Positions 26,842 to 35,341 of a stretch of DNA of 64,000 bases are shown piece by piece. Each line of letters starts with the position of its first letter. Position 1 is the first letter of the stretch. A model generated the notes under the pieces. The model had not been told where the DNA came from, searched no databases, and worked only from the letters and a program-made list of their open reading frames with translations. A program made the position numbers and the translations under genes. Origin of the DNA: JANNYA01 sp031422315 (lineage in GTDB: Bacteria; Pseudomonadota; Gammaproteobacteria; Xanthomonadales; SZUA-5); assembly GCA_031422315.1 (NCBI GenBank), contig JANOQN010000011.1, positions 150,813 through 214,812 on the forward strand. Reading direction: 5' to 3'.

Positions 26842-26888
26842 CACTAGATGTTGTGGTCAGTGTGCACGTTTTTCACTAAATATAGTAG
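26842..26888 (+). promoter_or_regulatory. Two NrdR boxes
   Basis: CACTAGATGTTGTGG (26842-26856) and CACTAAATATAGTAG (26874-26888) both match the known NrdR box, roughly CACWATATWTTGTG, at 12 or more of 15 positions. They start 32 bp apart, about three helical turns, as is usual for NrdR pairs. NrdR is the ATP/dATP-sensing repressor of ribonucleotide reductase genes, so nrdJa is probably under its control. Confidence 0.65.
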
Positions 26889-26948
26889 TTGAGACTTAAC
26901 TTGAAGTTTCAAGCCTAACCCCTAGCCCATACTCGCGGAACCCCATTA

Positions 26949-29117
26949 ATGAGCCTAGCGCGCGCCGGAAACGTTACCGATATTCATGCCCCAGCCCACA
27001 CTGCTACCCGGGAAGAGATTCCGCTGCAGCCAGCTTCATATGATATTTGGGACAAAAAGTATCGCTTGAAAAACAAAAACGGTGATGCTGTTGATGCATC
27101 CGTGGATGAAACCTTTCGCCGCGTCGCGAAAGCGCTCTCGGAAGTCGAATCGCTGGATAAACGCAAACTTTGGGAAGATAAGTTTTTATGGGCGCTGCGC
27201 CACGGTGCAATTCCCGCCGGGCGCATTACCAGCAATGCCGGCGCGCTGGAGCACAAACCGGCCACCAGCACGATTAACTGCACCGTCAGCGGCATTATTA
27301 TTGACTCGATGGACGGCATTTTGGGCAAAGTCCATGAAGCTGGGTTGACACTCAAAGCCGGTTGCGGCATTGGCTATGAATTTTCCACGCTGCGCCCGCG
27401 CGGTGCTTACGTGTCCGGTGCCGGCGCTTACACGTCCGGCCCGCTGTCGTTTATGGATATCTACGACAAAATGTGTTTCACCGTTAGCTCGGCCGGCGGC
27501 CGGCGCGGCGCACAAATGGGTACTTTTGATGTCAGCCACCCGGACGTCAAAGAGTTCGTCAAATCCAAGCGCGAAGATGGTCGCCTGCGCCAGTTCAACC
27601 TCAGCTTGCTGATTACCGATGAATTTATCAAAGCGGTCGAGCTTGATACCGATTGGCAGCTGGTGTTTCCGATCAGCCGGCAAGAGCTGCCCGAGACGGA
27701 CTTGAACGATCTCAGCAAAATTGTTTGGCGAGAATGGCCGCACAGCGAAGGCTATGTCAGCCGCGATGATGGCTTGGTGGCGTGCCGGGTGTACAGCAAA
27801 GTAAAAGCGCGTGGGCTTTGGGACATGATTATGAGTTCAACCTACGATTTCGCCGAGCCGGGTTTTATTTTGATTGATCGGGTTAACGAGATGAATAATA
27901 ACTGGTGGTGCGAAAATATCCGCGCCACCAACCCGTGCGGTGAGCAGCCGTTGCCGCCCTATGGCTCCTGCTTATTAGGCTCGGTGAACTTAACCAAATA
28001 TGTGCGCAATGCGTTCACCGATAAAGCTGAATTTGACTGGGAGCAGTACCGCGATGTCGTGCGCGTATTTACCCGCATGCTCGATAATGTGGTGGAAATC
28101 AACGGCTTACCGCTACCGCAGCAGCGTGATGAAATCACCCGCAAGCGCCGCCACGGTATGGGCTTTTTGGGTTTAGGCTCGACTTTAACCATGCTGAGAA
28201 TGCCTTACGGCTCGTCCGAATCACTGGCGTTCACCGAAGCGGTTAGCCGTGAAATGGCGGTCGCGGGCTGGGAATCTGCGCTTGATTTGGCTATCGAAAA
28301 AGGCTCTGCGCCAATCATGGAAGAGCAGTTCACTGTCACAGGCGATATGCTGCGCAAACGCCCGGAAATGGTGCAGGATGGCTTTAAAGTCGGCGATCAA
28401 GTTGCTGGCAAAGTGCTGCACGCGCGCTACAGCCGCTACATGCAGCGGATTAGCTCGGTAGCGCCAGAGCTGGTGCAAAAGCTTTCTGAGGTTGGCGCGC
28501 GCTTCACGCACCACAGCTCAATCGCGCCGACCGGCACGATCAGCCTGTCGATTGGCAACAACGCCAGCAACGGGATTGAGCCGAGTTTTGCGCATCATTA
28601 TTCGCGCAACATCATTCGCGAAGGCAAAAAATCCAAAGAAAAAGTCGAGGTGCTTTCATACGAGTTGCTGGCCTATCGTTCACTTATTAACGCCAAAGCA
28701 ATGCCGATGAGCGAGCGCGCCGATGAAAAGTTGCCGGATTATTTTGTTTCGGCCGACGATATCTCCCCGAAAGCGCACGTCGATATTCAAGCGGCATCGC
28801 AAAAGTGGGTTGATAGCTCGATCAGTAAAACTGCCAATGTGCCGACCGATTTTCCATTTGCCGAATTCAAAGATATCTATTTGTACGCGCACAAGCAGGG
28901 CTTGAAAGGCTGTACCACGTTTAGGTTCAATCCAGCTGCGTTTCAAGGCGTTTTGGTGAAGGAACAGGATTTGGCTAACACCACCTATAAGTTTGAGTTG
29001 GAAGATGGCCAAGTGGTGGAAGTGCGCGGCAATGAAGAGATCGAGTACGACGGCGAAATGCACACGGCGGCGAACTTGTTTGATGCGCTCAAAGAAGGCT
29101 ATTACGGTAAGTTTTAG
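26949..29117 (+). CDS. nrdJa: Class II (adenosylcobalamin-dependent) ribonucleotide reductase, large part
   Basis: Reduces ribonucleoside diphosphates to deoxyribonucleotides using a cobalamin-derived radical, with no need for oxygen. The product is 722 residues. Cys111 (STINCTVSG) is the first redox Cys, and the radical site is NPCGEQ with Asn328, Cys330 and Glu332. PPYGSCLLGSVNL follows with Cys341, then FTHHSSIAPTGTISLSIGNN near 508-527 and a C-terminal tail rich in Glu/Asp. There are no C-terminal CxxC cysteines; these are on the separate nrdJb product at 29885. This split matches the nrdJa/nrdJb arrangement of Pseudomonas aeruginosa. The promoter and NrdR boxes lie upstream. Confidence 0.95.
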   Translation: MSLARAGNVTDIHAPAHTATREEIPLQPASYDIWDKKYRLKNKNGDAVDASVDETFRRVAKALSEVESLDKRKLWEDKFLWALRHGAIPAGRITSNAGALEHKPATSTINCTVSGIIIDSMDGILGKVHEAGLTLKAGCGIGYEFSTLRPRGAYVSGAGAYTSGPLSFMDIYDKMCFTVSSAGGRRGAQMGTFDVSHPDVKEFVKSKREDGRLRQFNLSLLITDEFIKAVELDTDWQLVFPISRQELPETDLNDLSKIVWREWPHSEGYVSRDDGLVACRVYSKVKARGLWDMIMSSTYDFAEPGFILIDRVNEMNNNWWCENIRATNPCGEQPLPPYGSCLLGSVNLTKYVRNAFTDKAEFDWEQYRDVVRVFTRMLDNVVEINGLPLPQQRDEITRKRRHGMGFLGLGSTLTMLRMPYGSSESLAFTEAVSREMAVAGWESALDLAIEKGSAPIMEEQFTVTGDMLRKRPEMVQDGFKVGDQVAGKVLHARYSRYMQRISSVAPELVQKLSEVGARFTHHSSIAPTGTISLSIGNNASNGIEPSFAHHYSRNIIREGKKSKEKVEVLSYELLAYRSLINAKAMPMSERADEKLPDYFVSADDISPKAHVDIQAASQKWVDSSISKTANVPTDFPFAEFKDIYLYAHKQGLKGCTTFRFNPAAFQGVLVKEQDLANTTYKFELEDGQVVEVRGNEEIEYDGEMHTAANLFDALKEGYYGKF

Positions 29118-29218
29118 GTCGGCTGTTTACCGGTAGCAGCAAATTTTAACGCCTGCACTGTCACACTGTTATCGGGCCCTAAGGCCGTCAATAGGCATGA
29201 ATTATTTTGGAGGCTGCA

Positions 29219-29833
29219 ATGCGATTTAACCTAAGAAAAATAACGTTGTTGGCGCTGTTTGCTTTGAGCGCTTTGCTTTCAACATCGCTTTTGGCCGAAA
29301 CCGTGATGACGCCGCGCGATAAAGCCGCGTTCGAAGCCGAGCTGCGCGCGCTGAACGAAAAGTACGGCCCCAAAGCGGGCGGTGCGATGGCGCAAGGTGC
29401 AAGCAGTATGGCTGAGCCCAAGGTTGTGCCGGTTCCCGAAACCGAGGCAGCGCCAGTATCGGCATCGGCGGTTATCACTGAAGCCGATAGCCAACAAGCT
29501 GCTGAATCCGCGCTGCTGAGCGCCAAAGCCAATCAGCAGCTTGACGGCGATAAGTCGGCGGGCGGCTCAGCCACCAAACTTCGAATAGAGCTCAGCCCAA
29601 AAAATGCGCGCGAATTTGTGTTTGACGGGCAAAGCTACACCCAGCCTGATTTGATGCCGATTTTGCAAGCGCTCAAACAAACCCACGCGCTGGATTATGT
29701 AGTGCTGCTGCAAGACGGCGCTGCGCCCGTGCAGCTCACTCACATTGTTGAACTTGCAAAAATCAGCCGCGCGCTTAGCACGCCAGCGGTTTATCAGGAT
29801 GGCTCACAGCTGCGCGCTGTTGATGCCCGCTAG
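29219..29833 (+). CDS. Exported protein of unknown function between nrdJa and nrdJb
   Basis: The start is set at ATG 29219, preceded by GGAGG at 7 nt; a TTG at 29207 is less likely. MRFNLRKITLLALFALSALL followed by STSLLAE is a signal peptide or anchor. A Ala/Pro/Glu-rich linker follows (about residues 30-120), then a folded C-terminal domain of about 80 residues (FVFDGQSYTQPDLMPILQAL, HALDYVVLLQDGA). That domain loosely recalls the periplasmic domain of ExbD/TolR-type proteins, but the match is weak. Its position inside the class II reductase cluster is odd, because the product seems exported. Co-transcription with nrdJa and nrdJb is likely (gaps of 101 and 51 bp). Confidence 0.75.
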   Translation: MRFNLRKITLLALFALSALLSTSLLAETVMTPRDKAAFEAELRALNEKYGPKAGGAMAQGASSMAEPKVVPVPETEAAPVSASAVITEADSQQAAESALLSAKANQQLDGDKSAGGSATKLRIELSPKNAREFVFDGQSYTQPDLMPILQALKQTHALDYVVLLQDGAAPVQLTHIVELAKISRALSTPAVYQDGSQLRAVDAR

Positions 29834-29884
29834 TGCTGTTGATGCCCGCCAATTGAGTAGTAAGCAAAGTACTAAGGAAAAGCC

Positions 29885-30619
29885 ATGTCAATCAAAATAT
29901 CGAAGAAAATTAAATCCTATACGGTGGTAAGGCCCGAAGATCAGGCCGCTGCCAACGCGCTAGCTGCACAAGTGGCGCTTGAGGCCGCTAAACCGCCGAA
30001 AGCAGAAGTAATTCAAATGCACGAGCGGCTCGAGCGTCCCGAGTGTTTGGAAGGCTCAACCTACAAAATTAAGAGCCCGCTGTTCGAGCACGCGCTGTAC
30101 GTGACGATCAATGACATCATCTTGAATCAAGGCACCAAACACGAACAGCACCGGCCGTTCGAAATCTTCATCAACAGCAAAAATATGGAGCATTTTCAAT
30201 GGGCGGTAGCACTGACACGCATCATGAGCGCTGTGTTTAGAAAAGGCGGCGACGTCACTTTTTTGGTCGAGGAACTCAAAGCCGTATTTGATCCACGCGG
30301 CGGCTACTTCAAAGCCGGCGGCGTTTATATGCCGTCGGTAGTGGCCGAATTAGGCGCAGTGATTGAAGATCATCTCAAGCGTATCGGCATGCTGAAAACC
30401 GAGCTAAGCCCGGAAATGCAAGAGGCGATCAACAAAAAACGCGCTGATATGCAGGCCGCAGCCAAAGCCAACGCCGCCGCCAGTTCGACCCACAACCCGG
30501 AAGCTGACGGCGGTTTTCCCGCCAACGCCACGCTATGTCACAAGTGTTCAACTAAGGCGATGGTTTTGATGGATGGCTGCTCGACGTGCTTGAATTGTGG
30601 TTACTCCAAGTGCGGATAG
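29885..30619 (+). CDS. nrdJb: Class II ribonucleotide reductase small part, TSCPD/zinc-ribbon type
   Basis: 244 residues. The central domain (about 55-170) has the TSCPD-like core: YKIKSPLFEHALYVTINDII, RPFEIFINSKNMEHFQWAVA, TRIMSAVFRKGGDVTFLVEE and GGVYMPSVVAELGAVI. The C-terminal tail has six Cys (218, 221, 232, 235, 238, 243) in CHKC, CSTC and CGYSKC. In class II reductases such a tail passes electrons from thioredoxin to the active site. Here it is on a separate chain from the catalytic protein, as in Pseudomonas NrdJb, so the two must form a complex. ATG 29885 has AAGGAAA upstream. Confidence 0.9.
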   Translation: MSIKISKKIKSYTVVRPEDQAAANALAAQVALEAAKPPKAEVIQMHERLERPECLEGSTYKIKSPLFEHALYVTINDIILNQGTKHEQHRPFEIFINSKNMEHFQWAVALTRIMSAVFRKGGDVTFLVEELKAVFDPRGGYFKAGGVYMPSVVAELGAVIEDHLKRIGMLKTELSPEMQEAINKKRADMQAAAKANAAASSTHNPEADGGFPANATLCHKCSTKAMVLMDGCSTCLNCGYSKCG

Positions 30620-30682
30620 TTAGATAGCGATTTTGGCTGCGGCCAGCTGAAGCGGTTTTTAGTCTTATTGCGATTCGCTTTT

Positions 30683-30796
30683 GTAGGCTGGTAGTGAGCA
30701 ACGAGAACGCCAGCATGAATTTGCGACGATGCTGAAGCGTGGCTCCTAACCCAACCGCCTTTGCTTGGCATCGCTTCGCTCGGCATCAGCCTACGA
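30683..30796. repeat. Imperfect inverted repeat in the nrdJb-ATPase gap
   Basis: TGTAGGCTGG near 30681 and CAGCCTACGA near 30785 are inverted, with shorter inner inverted pieces between (CGCCAGCATG, CATCGCTTCGCTCGGCATC). It resembles small palindromic intergenic repeats, but no second copy is seen in the window. The 212-bp gap holds no gene. Confidence 0.4.
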
Positions 30797-30831
30797 TTTC
30801 GCAGAGTGGGTATTCTCAAGGGTAAATCCTC

Positions 30832-31974
30832 ATGCTAACCACCCTATCATTCGGAAACTACCGATCTTTAAAAGATATTTGGATTCCGCTTGCGCCGATT
30901 ACCGTCATCACAGGGCCCAACGGTAGCGGCAAGAGCAATATTTTTCGCGCATTGGCTTTATTGAAATCAGCAGCGGACGGGCGATTTTCCGAAATGATCG
31001 CTGGGGAAGGCGGCATGCCGGGCGTACTGTTTGCCGGGCCGGATGACAATCGCTTTGCGCGCGGATTCACCGAGGGCGGGCCTAGGTCCAGTAAAATCAC
31101 GCTGCGCTTAGGGTTGGCGTTTGAGGATTTTCGCTTTGAGCTCAATGCAGGTTTACCATCGCAAATGCCGGGCGACACTGGCTTGTTCACTCGTGAGCCC
31201 GATATCAAATCTGAGCTGCTATTTGTCGGCAAACGGCGGCCTTCAACCATGCTGCTGGAGCGTAAAAACGCGTTCGCCTATCAAGGCACCGGCTCCGCTA
31301 GAGTCGCCATTCCTGATGTGCTAGAACCATCGCAAAGCATGCTAAGCGGACTAATTGATGGCTTGCGCTTCCCGGAATTAGTCAGCTTGCGTCAGCGCAT
31401 TTTGAGCATGCGGCTCTATCAAGAATTTCGCTGTGATGCACAAGCCCCGGTGCGCGCCATTCAAATCGGCTATCGTGCACCGGTGTTGGCGGATGATGGC
31501 GGTAACTTGGCCTGCGCCATCGCCACGATTTTAGAGCAGGGCGATGCCGAGGCTTTTAACGGCGCCATTGAAAGCGCATTCCCTGGTGGCAAAATAAGCG
31601 TTGATCGGGATGAGCGCGGCGCGTTTCACCTCAGCTTGCATCAGCACGGCCTACTACGCGGATTGAGTGTGGCGGAGCTATCGGATGGCACGCTGCGTTT
31701 TCTATGTCTACTCAGTGCGCTTTTTTCTACCCGGGCCAGCACGCTGATGGCCTTCAACGAACCCGAGGCCAGCCTGCACCCGGATTTGATTCGCCCACTC
31801 GCCCGGCAGCTCTCGTTGGCAAGTAGAAGCACGCAGATATTAGTCATGACGCATTCGCAATCATTAGCCAATGCGCTAGAGGATTTCTCCGAAAGTGCGC
31901 CGCTGGTGCTCGAACGCAGCTTCGGCGCGACACGAATCGTCGGGCAAGGAATTTTAGATACGCCGACGTTTTAA
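30832..31974 (+). CDS. AAA/SMC-like ATPase (OLD/RecF type)
   Basis: A 380-residue ABC-type ATPase of the AAA_21/RecF class. Walker A is GPNGSGKSN (28-36 region) after NYRSLKDIWIPL. The signature-like VAELSDGTLRFLCLL and the Walker B with D-loop (LMAFNEPEASLHPDL) follow, then the switch His in ILVMTHSQSLANAL. There is no coiled-coil hinge and no TOPRIM domain. Such single-gene ATPases are often annotated as predicted ATPases; some belong to defence or DNA-repair systems. No obvious effector gene sits beside it, so defence is only a possibility. Confidence 0.88.
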   Translation: MLTTLSFGNYRSLKDIWIPLAPITVITGPNGSGKSNIFRALALLKSAADGRFSEMIAGEGGMPGVLFAGPDDNRFARGFTEGGPRSSKITLRLGLAFEDFRFELNAGLPSQMPGDTGLFTREPDIKSELLFVGKRRPSTMLLERKNAFAYQGTGSARVAIPDVLEPSQSMLSGLIDGLRFPELVSLRQRILSMRLYQEFRCDAQAPVRAIQIGYRAPVLADDGGNLACAIATILEQGDAEAFNGAIESAFPGGKISVDRDERGAFHLSLHQHGLLRGLSVAELSDGTLRFLCLLSALFSTRASTLMAFNEPEASLHPDLIRPLARQLSLASRSTQILVMTHSQSLANALEDFSESAPLVLERSFGATRIVGQGILDTPTF

Positions 31975-31998
31975 CGCGCTTGGTATCGCCCAGCTGAT

Positions 31999-32169
31999 TC
32001 AGCGCTGCGTGCCACGCCTGCAGGCATCTGAGCAAAATTTAACCAGATCCCACACCTTCGCCCACTTCTTCCGCCACGCCATCGGCCGGCCGCATTGCAC
32101 GCAAATCTTCTCAGGCAGATTGGATTTCGTGAATTTTTTTGGAACTGGTTTTTCACTTTTTTTAGCCAT
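31999..32169 (-). CDS. DUF2256 zinc-binding small protein
   Basis: A short leftward gene beginning at 32169: MAKKSEKPVPKKFTKSNLPE, then KICVQCGRPMAWRKKWAKVW and DLVKFCSDACRRGTQR, stop at 31999. It is 56 residues with four Cys (CVQC and CSDAC), which is the DUF2256 pattern, probably a zinc finger. The family is often linked by context with cryptochrome/photolyase genes, but none is here. The gene fits neatly in the gap between the ATPase and the TPR gene. Confidence 0.88.
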   Translation of the reverse strand: MAKKSEKPVPKKFTKSNLPEKICVQCGRPMAWRKKWAKVWDLVKFCSDACRRGTQR

Positions 32170-32281
32170 CGTGCTGCCTTAACAAGTTGAATTGGAGTTT
32201 AGCGCTATTTTCCAGCACCTAGCGCTGGCACAGCATGTGCTAAGGCCTCGCTCGTAGCCACTCAACTTTAGGATTGACCCG

Positions 32282-33172
32282 ATGAAACATACCTTGATTG
32301 CAACCCTGCTAGCCACTTTCATCTGCTGCACCCCACTTGTTCTGCACGCACAAGCGGAGCCTGTACTCAGCGCTCAAAGCCAAGAGGTTCGCAGGCTTAT
32401 TGGAATCAATGATTTAGACGGCGCACAGGCCAAAGCGCAGGCGCAGGTCAGCGCAAACCCGAATTCTGCCGAGGCGCACTATTGGCTGGGCGCCGTGTAT
32501 GGACAGCAAGCGATGGCGGCAGGTATATTTTCGAAAATGGGATTCGCCAAAAAGGTCAAGCTCGAATTCGAAAAAGCCGCGGCGCTCGATCCCAAACACA
32601 TTGAGGCGCGCTTCGGCCTGCTGCAATTTCATCTACAAGCCCCGGGTATTGCCGGTGGCGATGAAGAAGTGGCCAAACAAATGGCGGTCGAGCTTGCGAA
32701 CATTGACGTGGTATCCGGCCACCGCGCGAGAGCCACGCTAAAGTTCAAAGATAAAGATGAAGCCGGTGGAATGAACGAGCTTTACAGCGCGCTGAAGGTC
32801 AATCCCGCACACGCCGATACGCTAGGCCAAGTGCTGGGCTATCTGGACTCAAAAAAACGCGCGCTTGATGCGGAGCCCTATGTTAAAGCTGGTTTAGCGG
32901 CAGCGCCAAGCGATCCAAAAGTACACTACCAAGCGGTTAAATTTGCTGCGCTGACCGGGAAAAACACGCCAGAAGCATTGGTGCTGGCAGATTCAATCTT
33001 GTCGATCAAACCACTACCGCAGGGCATCAACTTAGCCGGCGCACACTACCGGCGCGCGCAACTCCTAGTAGCATTGAATCGCAAACCTGAAGCACTGAGC
33101 GCCGCGCAAACTGCAGCAAAGCTGGCACCTGATAATGACGTGTTTTCGGACTATTTGGAGACGCTGGAGTAA
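32282..33172 (+). CDS. Exported tetratricopeptide-repeat protein
   Basis: 296 residues with a signal peptide (MKHTLIATLLATFICCTPLV then LHAQAE). Several TPR units follow: LIGINDLDGAQAKAQAQV, NSAEAHYWLGAVYGQQAM, KKVKLEFEKAAALDPKHIEA, GGMNELYSALKVNPAHAD, RALDAEPYVKAGLAAAPSDP and RAQLLVALNRKPEALSAA. The protein is probably a periplasmic scaffold for another factor. It resembles the cytoplasmic TPR protein at the left edge. Its partner is unknown. Confidence 0.85.
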   Translation: MKHTLIATLLATFICCTPLVLHAQAEPVLSAQSQEVRRLIGINDLDGAQAKAQAQVSANPNSAEAHYWLGAVYGQQAMAAGIFSKMGFAKKVKLEFEKAAALDPKHIEARFGLLQFHLQAPGIAGGDEEVAKQMAVELANIDVVSGHRARATLKFKDKDEAGGMNELYSALKVNPAHADTLGQVLGYLDSKKRALDAEPYVKAGLAAAPSDPKVHYQAVKFAALTGKNTPEALVLADSILSIKPLPQGINLAGAHYRRAQLLVALNRKPEALSAAQTAAKLAPDNDVFSDYLETLE

Positions 33173-33180
33173 CTGCATGC

Positions 33181-33209
33181 AGGCTACGATCTGTTGTGGA
33201 TCGTAGCCT
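33181..33209. terminator. Strong hairpin between convergent genes
   Basis: AGGCTACGATC and GATCGTAGCCT form a perfect 11-bp stem with a 7-nt loop, 9 nt after the TPR gene and about 80 nt past the end of sbcB. No T run follows on either strand, so it may be a bidirectional terminator of the rho-helped kind. Confidence 0.5.
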
Positions 33210-33287
33210 AACTGCCGCCGTGCTTACCGCCTCTCAAAGCCGCTCTGACCTTGGCCGCCAAATCCCAACGGCGGGTTTTGACTGCGG

Positions 33288-34781
33288 TCAAATCCCCAAC
33301 TCGCGCTGCAGGCCCATTCCGTAAGCTTGTAGCTCGTCCAACACGCTGAGCTTTTCGATGGACTCTGCCCCGATGCGCAATTGATTGATTTCGCTGAAAA
33401 ACCGGGTGAAATTGCGCTCGCCAAACTGTAGTTTGGCGATGCGCATGCTGTGCCAGTGCGCTTGCTCTGCTGGGTTTAGCGTTTCTGGAAAATGCCGCGC
33501 GCGATAAAGCTGCAGCAGCGGTTTAATACGCGGGTCGATGAATTCGGGTAACGGCACGGGCCAATGTTTAGGCGGATTTTGCAACAGCGCTTTGAGGTGC
33601 GCGCGATCTTTGGGCGGCGCGAAGCCATCGTATAGCGCCGGGTTTTGCCGGGGCCAATCGGACTGCGGGCTTGCATTCGGGAAAGGCGGTTCAAGGGCGT
33701 ACACAGCACGCACCTTTTGCTGAAGTTCGGTAAGCGTGGCTTTGATTTGTTCGGCGTGATTCAAGCAGAGCGCGATGTCCAGCTTGACGCGCGCGGTGTC
33801 TACGCCTTTGAGTACGCTCAGCGGTGCCAGCATCGGGCAGCGATTCAAATGCACGAGCTTGAGTGGTACGCGTGCTTCGTTTTCGGGTAGATCGACCTGC
33901 TTGAGGTAGAGCCGTTCGGCGATGGCTTCGGCGTCTAACTCAATCAACCCGCTGGGATCGCTCATCAGATCATAAACAATCACTTGACCACTGCGGCCCG
34001 GATGCAAAGCCAAAGGCAATACCAGTGCCATACAGCCGCGCTCGGCGCTGAAGCGCTGCGATACGTGCACAACCGGCAGGGCGTTTGCGTAGTCCAAAAA
34101 ACTGGCCGCAATGTTTTTATGGCGCAGCGCAAATGCGTGCGTCCACAGCTTAGGCTGCGCGGCCTTTTGCTGGCGTGCCAAATGCAATGTGGCGTGCACA
34201 TCCGATAGCGCGTCGTGCGCTTTGGTGTGTTCAAGCGCGTTAGCTTTAGCGAGCAGTTCGAGTTTGAAGCTGGGCTTGCCGTCCACAATCGGCCAGTGCA
34301 TTCCTGCTGGGCGCAGCGCGTAAGTCATGCGCATGACGTCGATCAAATCAAAGCGCGCATTGCCGTTCGCGTATTCGCGCTCGTAAGGTTCCAAACCGTT
34401 TCGCCACAATAGCTGGCGGGTAAATTCTTCATCAAATCGCATGGAGTTATAGCCGGCGCTGACCGTGCCAGGCTGGGCGAATTCGCGGTGGATGCGTGCG
34501 GCGAACTCAGGCTCAGGCAGGCCATTTTGTAGGGCAAGCTGCGGGGTTATGCCAGTGATTAAGCACGCAGTTGGGTCGGGTAGATAATCGGGCGGTGGTT
34601 TGCAGTAAAAGCTGCAAGGTTCTGAATCCGGCAGAATTTCCAGTTCAAAGTTCGTGCGCAAACCAGCAAATTGAGATGGGTAATCGTGCTGTGAGTTAAC
34701 GCCAAACGTTTCGTAATCGTGCCAATAAATGCTTTCAAGATTCTTGCCGGGATTCCTTATTGGTGCTTTGCCTGCGGCCAC
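33288..34781 (-). CDS. sbcB: Exodeoxyribonuclease I
   Basis: A 497-residue DnaQ-superfamily 3'-5' single-strand exonuclease used in recombination and mismatch repair. Motif ExoI is HDYETFG with Asp22 and Glu24, then ISAGYNSMRFDEEF-type ExoII (VSAGYNSMRFDEEF), and ExoIII HDALSDVHATLHLA. The SH3-like and helical C-terminal domains typical of SbcB follow (YRARHFPETLNPAEQAHW). Length fits E. coli SbcB (475). It is the last gene of a leftward run with yggT 3 bp upstream. Confidence 0.95.
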   Translation of the reverse strand: MAAGKAPIRNPGKNLESIYWHDYETFGVNSQHDYPSQFAGLRTNFELEILPDSEPCSFYCKPPPDYLPDPTACLITGITPQLALQNGLPEPEFAARIHREFAQPGTVSAGYNSMRFDEEFTRQLLWRNGLEPYEREYANGNARFDLIDVMRMTYALRPAGMHWPIVDGKPSFKLELLAKANALEHTKAHDALSDVHATLHLARQQKAAQPKLWTHAFALRHKNIAASFLDYANALPVVHVSQRFSAERGCMALVLPLALHPGRSGQVIVYDLMSDPSGLIELDAEAIAERLYLKQVDLPENEARVPLKLVHLNRCPMLAPLSVLKGVDTARVKLDIALCLNHAEQIKATLTELQQKVRAVYALEPPFPNASPQSDWPRQNPALYDGFAPPKDRAHLKALLQNPPKHWPVPLPEFIDPRIKPLLQLYRARHFPETLNPAEQAHWHSMRIAKLQFGERNFTRFFSEINQLRIGAESIEKLSVLDELQAYGMGLQRELGI

Positions 34782-34784
34782 GAA

Positions 34785-35327
34785 TCAAAGCTGCTGAATG
34801 AGTGAAACTAGGCCAAATTGCAGCAAGAAAAACGCCAGCGTGATGCACAGCATTGCAACCGCAAACGCCAAGTCAAACGGCCCGAGCGGTGGAATAACTC
34901 TGCGAATCGGCGCAATGATCGGCGCGACGAGTTTGACCACCAGCTCAGGCAAATCATTGCCGCGAAACACCACTAAGCTCATCAGCGCGTACAAGATCAT
35001 GAAAATCACGATCAGCCAATAACAAGTTTCTAGCATGCGCAGCAGCGCCATCAGCAGCAGCACGGGTTGAAATTGCAGCGCTGAAGCGATCGACCAAATC
35101 AATGCGATGAGATAAGCGATCAGCAAACAGGCCAAGTTGGCGTTGCGAAATTTCGGAATGACGCGTTCAATCGGCATCAAGATCGGTGCCATAAAGCGAT
35201 ACAGCGATTGCACGATGGCATTGCTAAACGGCGCGCGCATCAGCTGGAGCCAAAAGCGCAGCAAAAAGAAAAACACCGCCGTGCCGAACACGAAGTTCAA
35301 TACAATTTGATAGACGCCGATGAACAT
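34785..35327 (-). CDS. yggT: YggT family membrane protein
   Basis: 180 residues with four hydrophobic segments in two YGGT domains: IVLNFVFGTAVFFFLLRFWL with QLMRAPFSNAIVQSLYRFMA, and later VVFRGNDLPELVVKLVAPII with APIRRVIPPLGPFDLAF. It is an integral inner-membrane protein of unclear role (osmotic stress and channel-like functions have been suggested for relatives). The usual neighbour proC is 14 bp upstream, as in many proteobacteria. Confidence 0.93.
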   Translation of the reverse strand: MFIGVYQIVLNFVFGTAVFFFLLRFWLQLMRAPFSNAIVQSLYRFMAPILMPIERVIPKFRNANLACLLIAYLIALIWSIASALQFQPVLLLMALLRMLETCYWLIVIFMILYALMSLVVFRGNDLPELVVKLVAPIIAPIRRVIPPLGPFDLAFAVAMLCITLAFFLLQFGLVSLIQQL

Positions 35328-35341
35328 TGTCGTTCCTTAAG

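Noticed and set aside
26546..26948. Cobalamin riboswitch upstream of the B12-dependent reductase
   Set aside because: No B12-box or typical multi-stem pattern was seen; the two NrdR boxes explain regulation better.
30832..31974. Defence system based on the OLD/RecF-like ATPase
   Set aside because: No nuclease, reverse transcriptase or other effector gene is adjacent; neighbours are nrdJb and a DUF2256 gene, so a defence label is unsupported.
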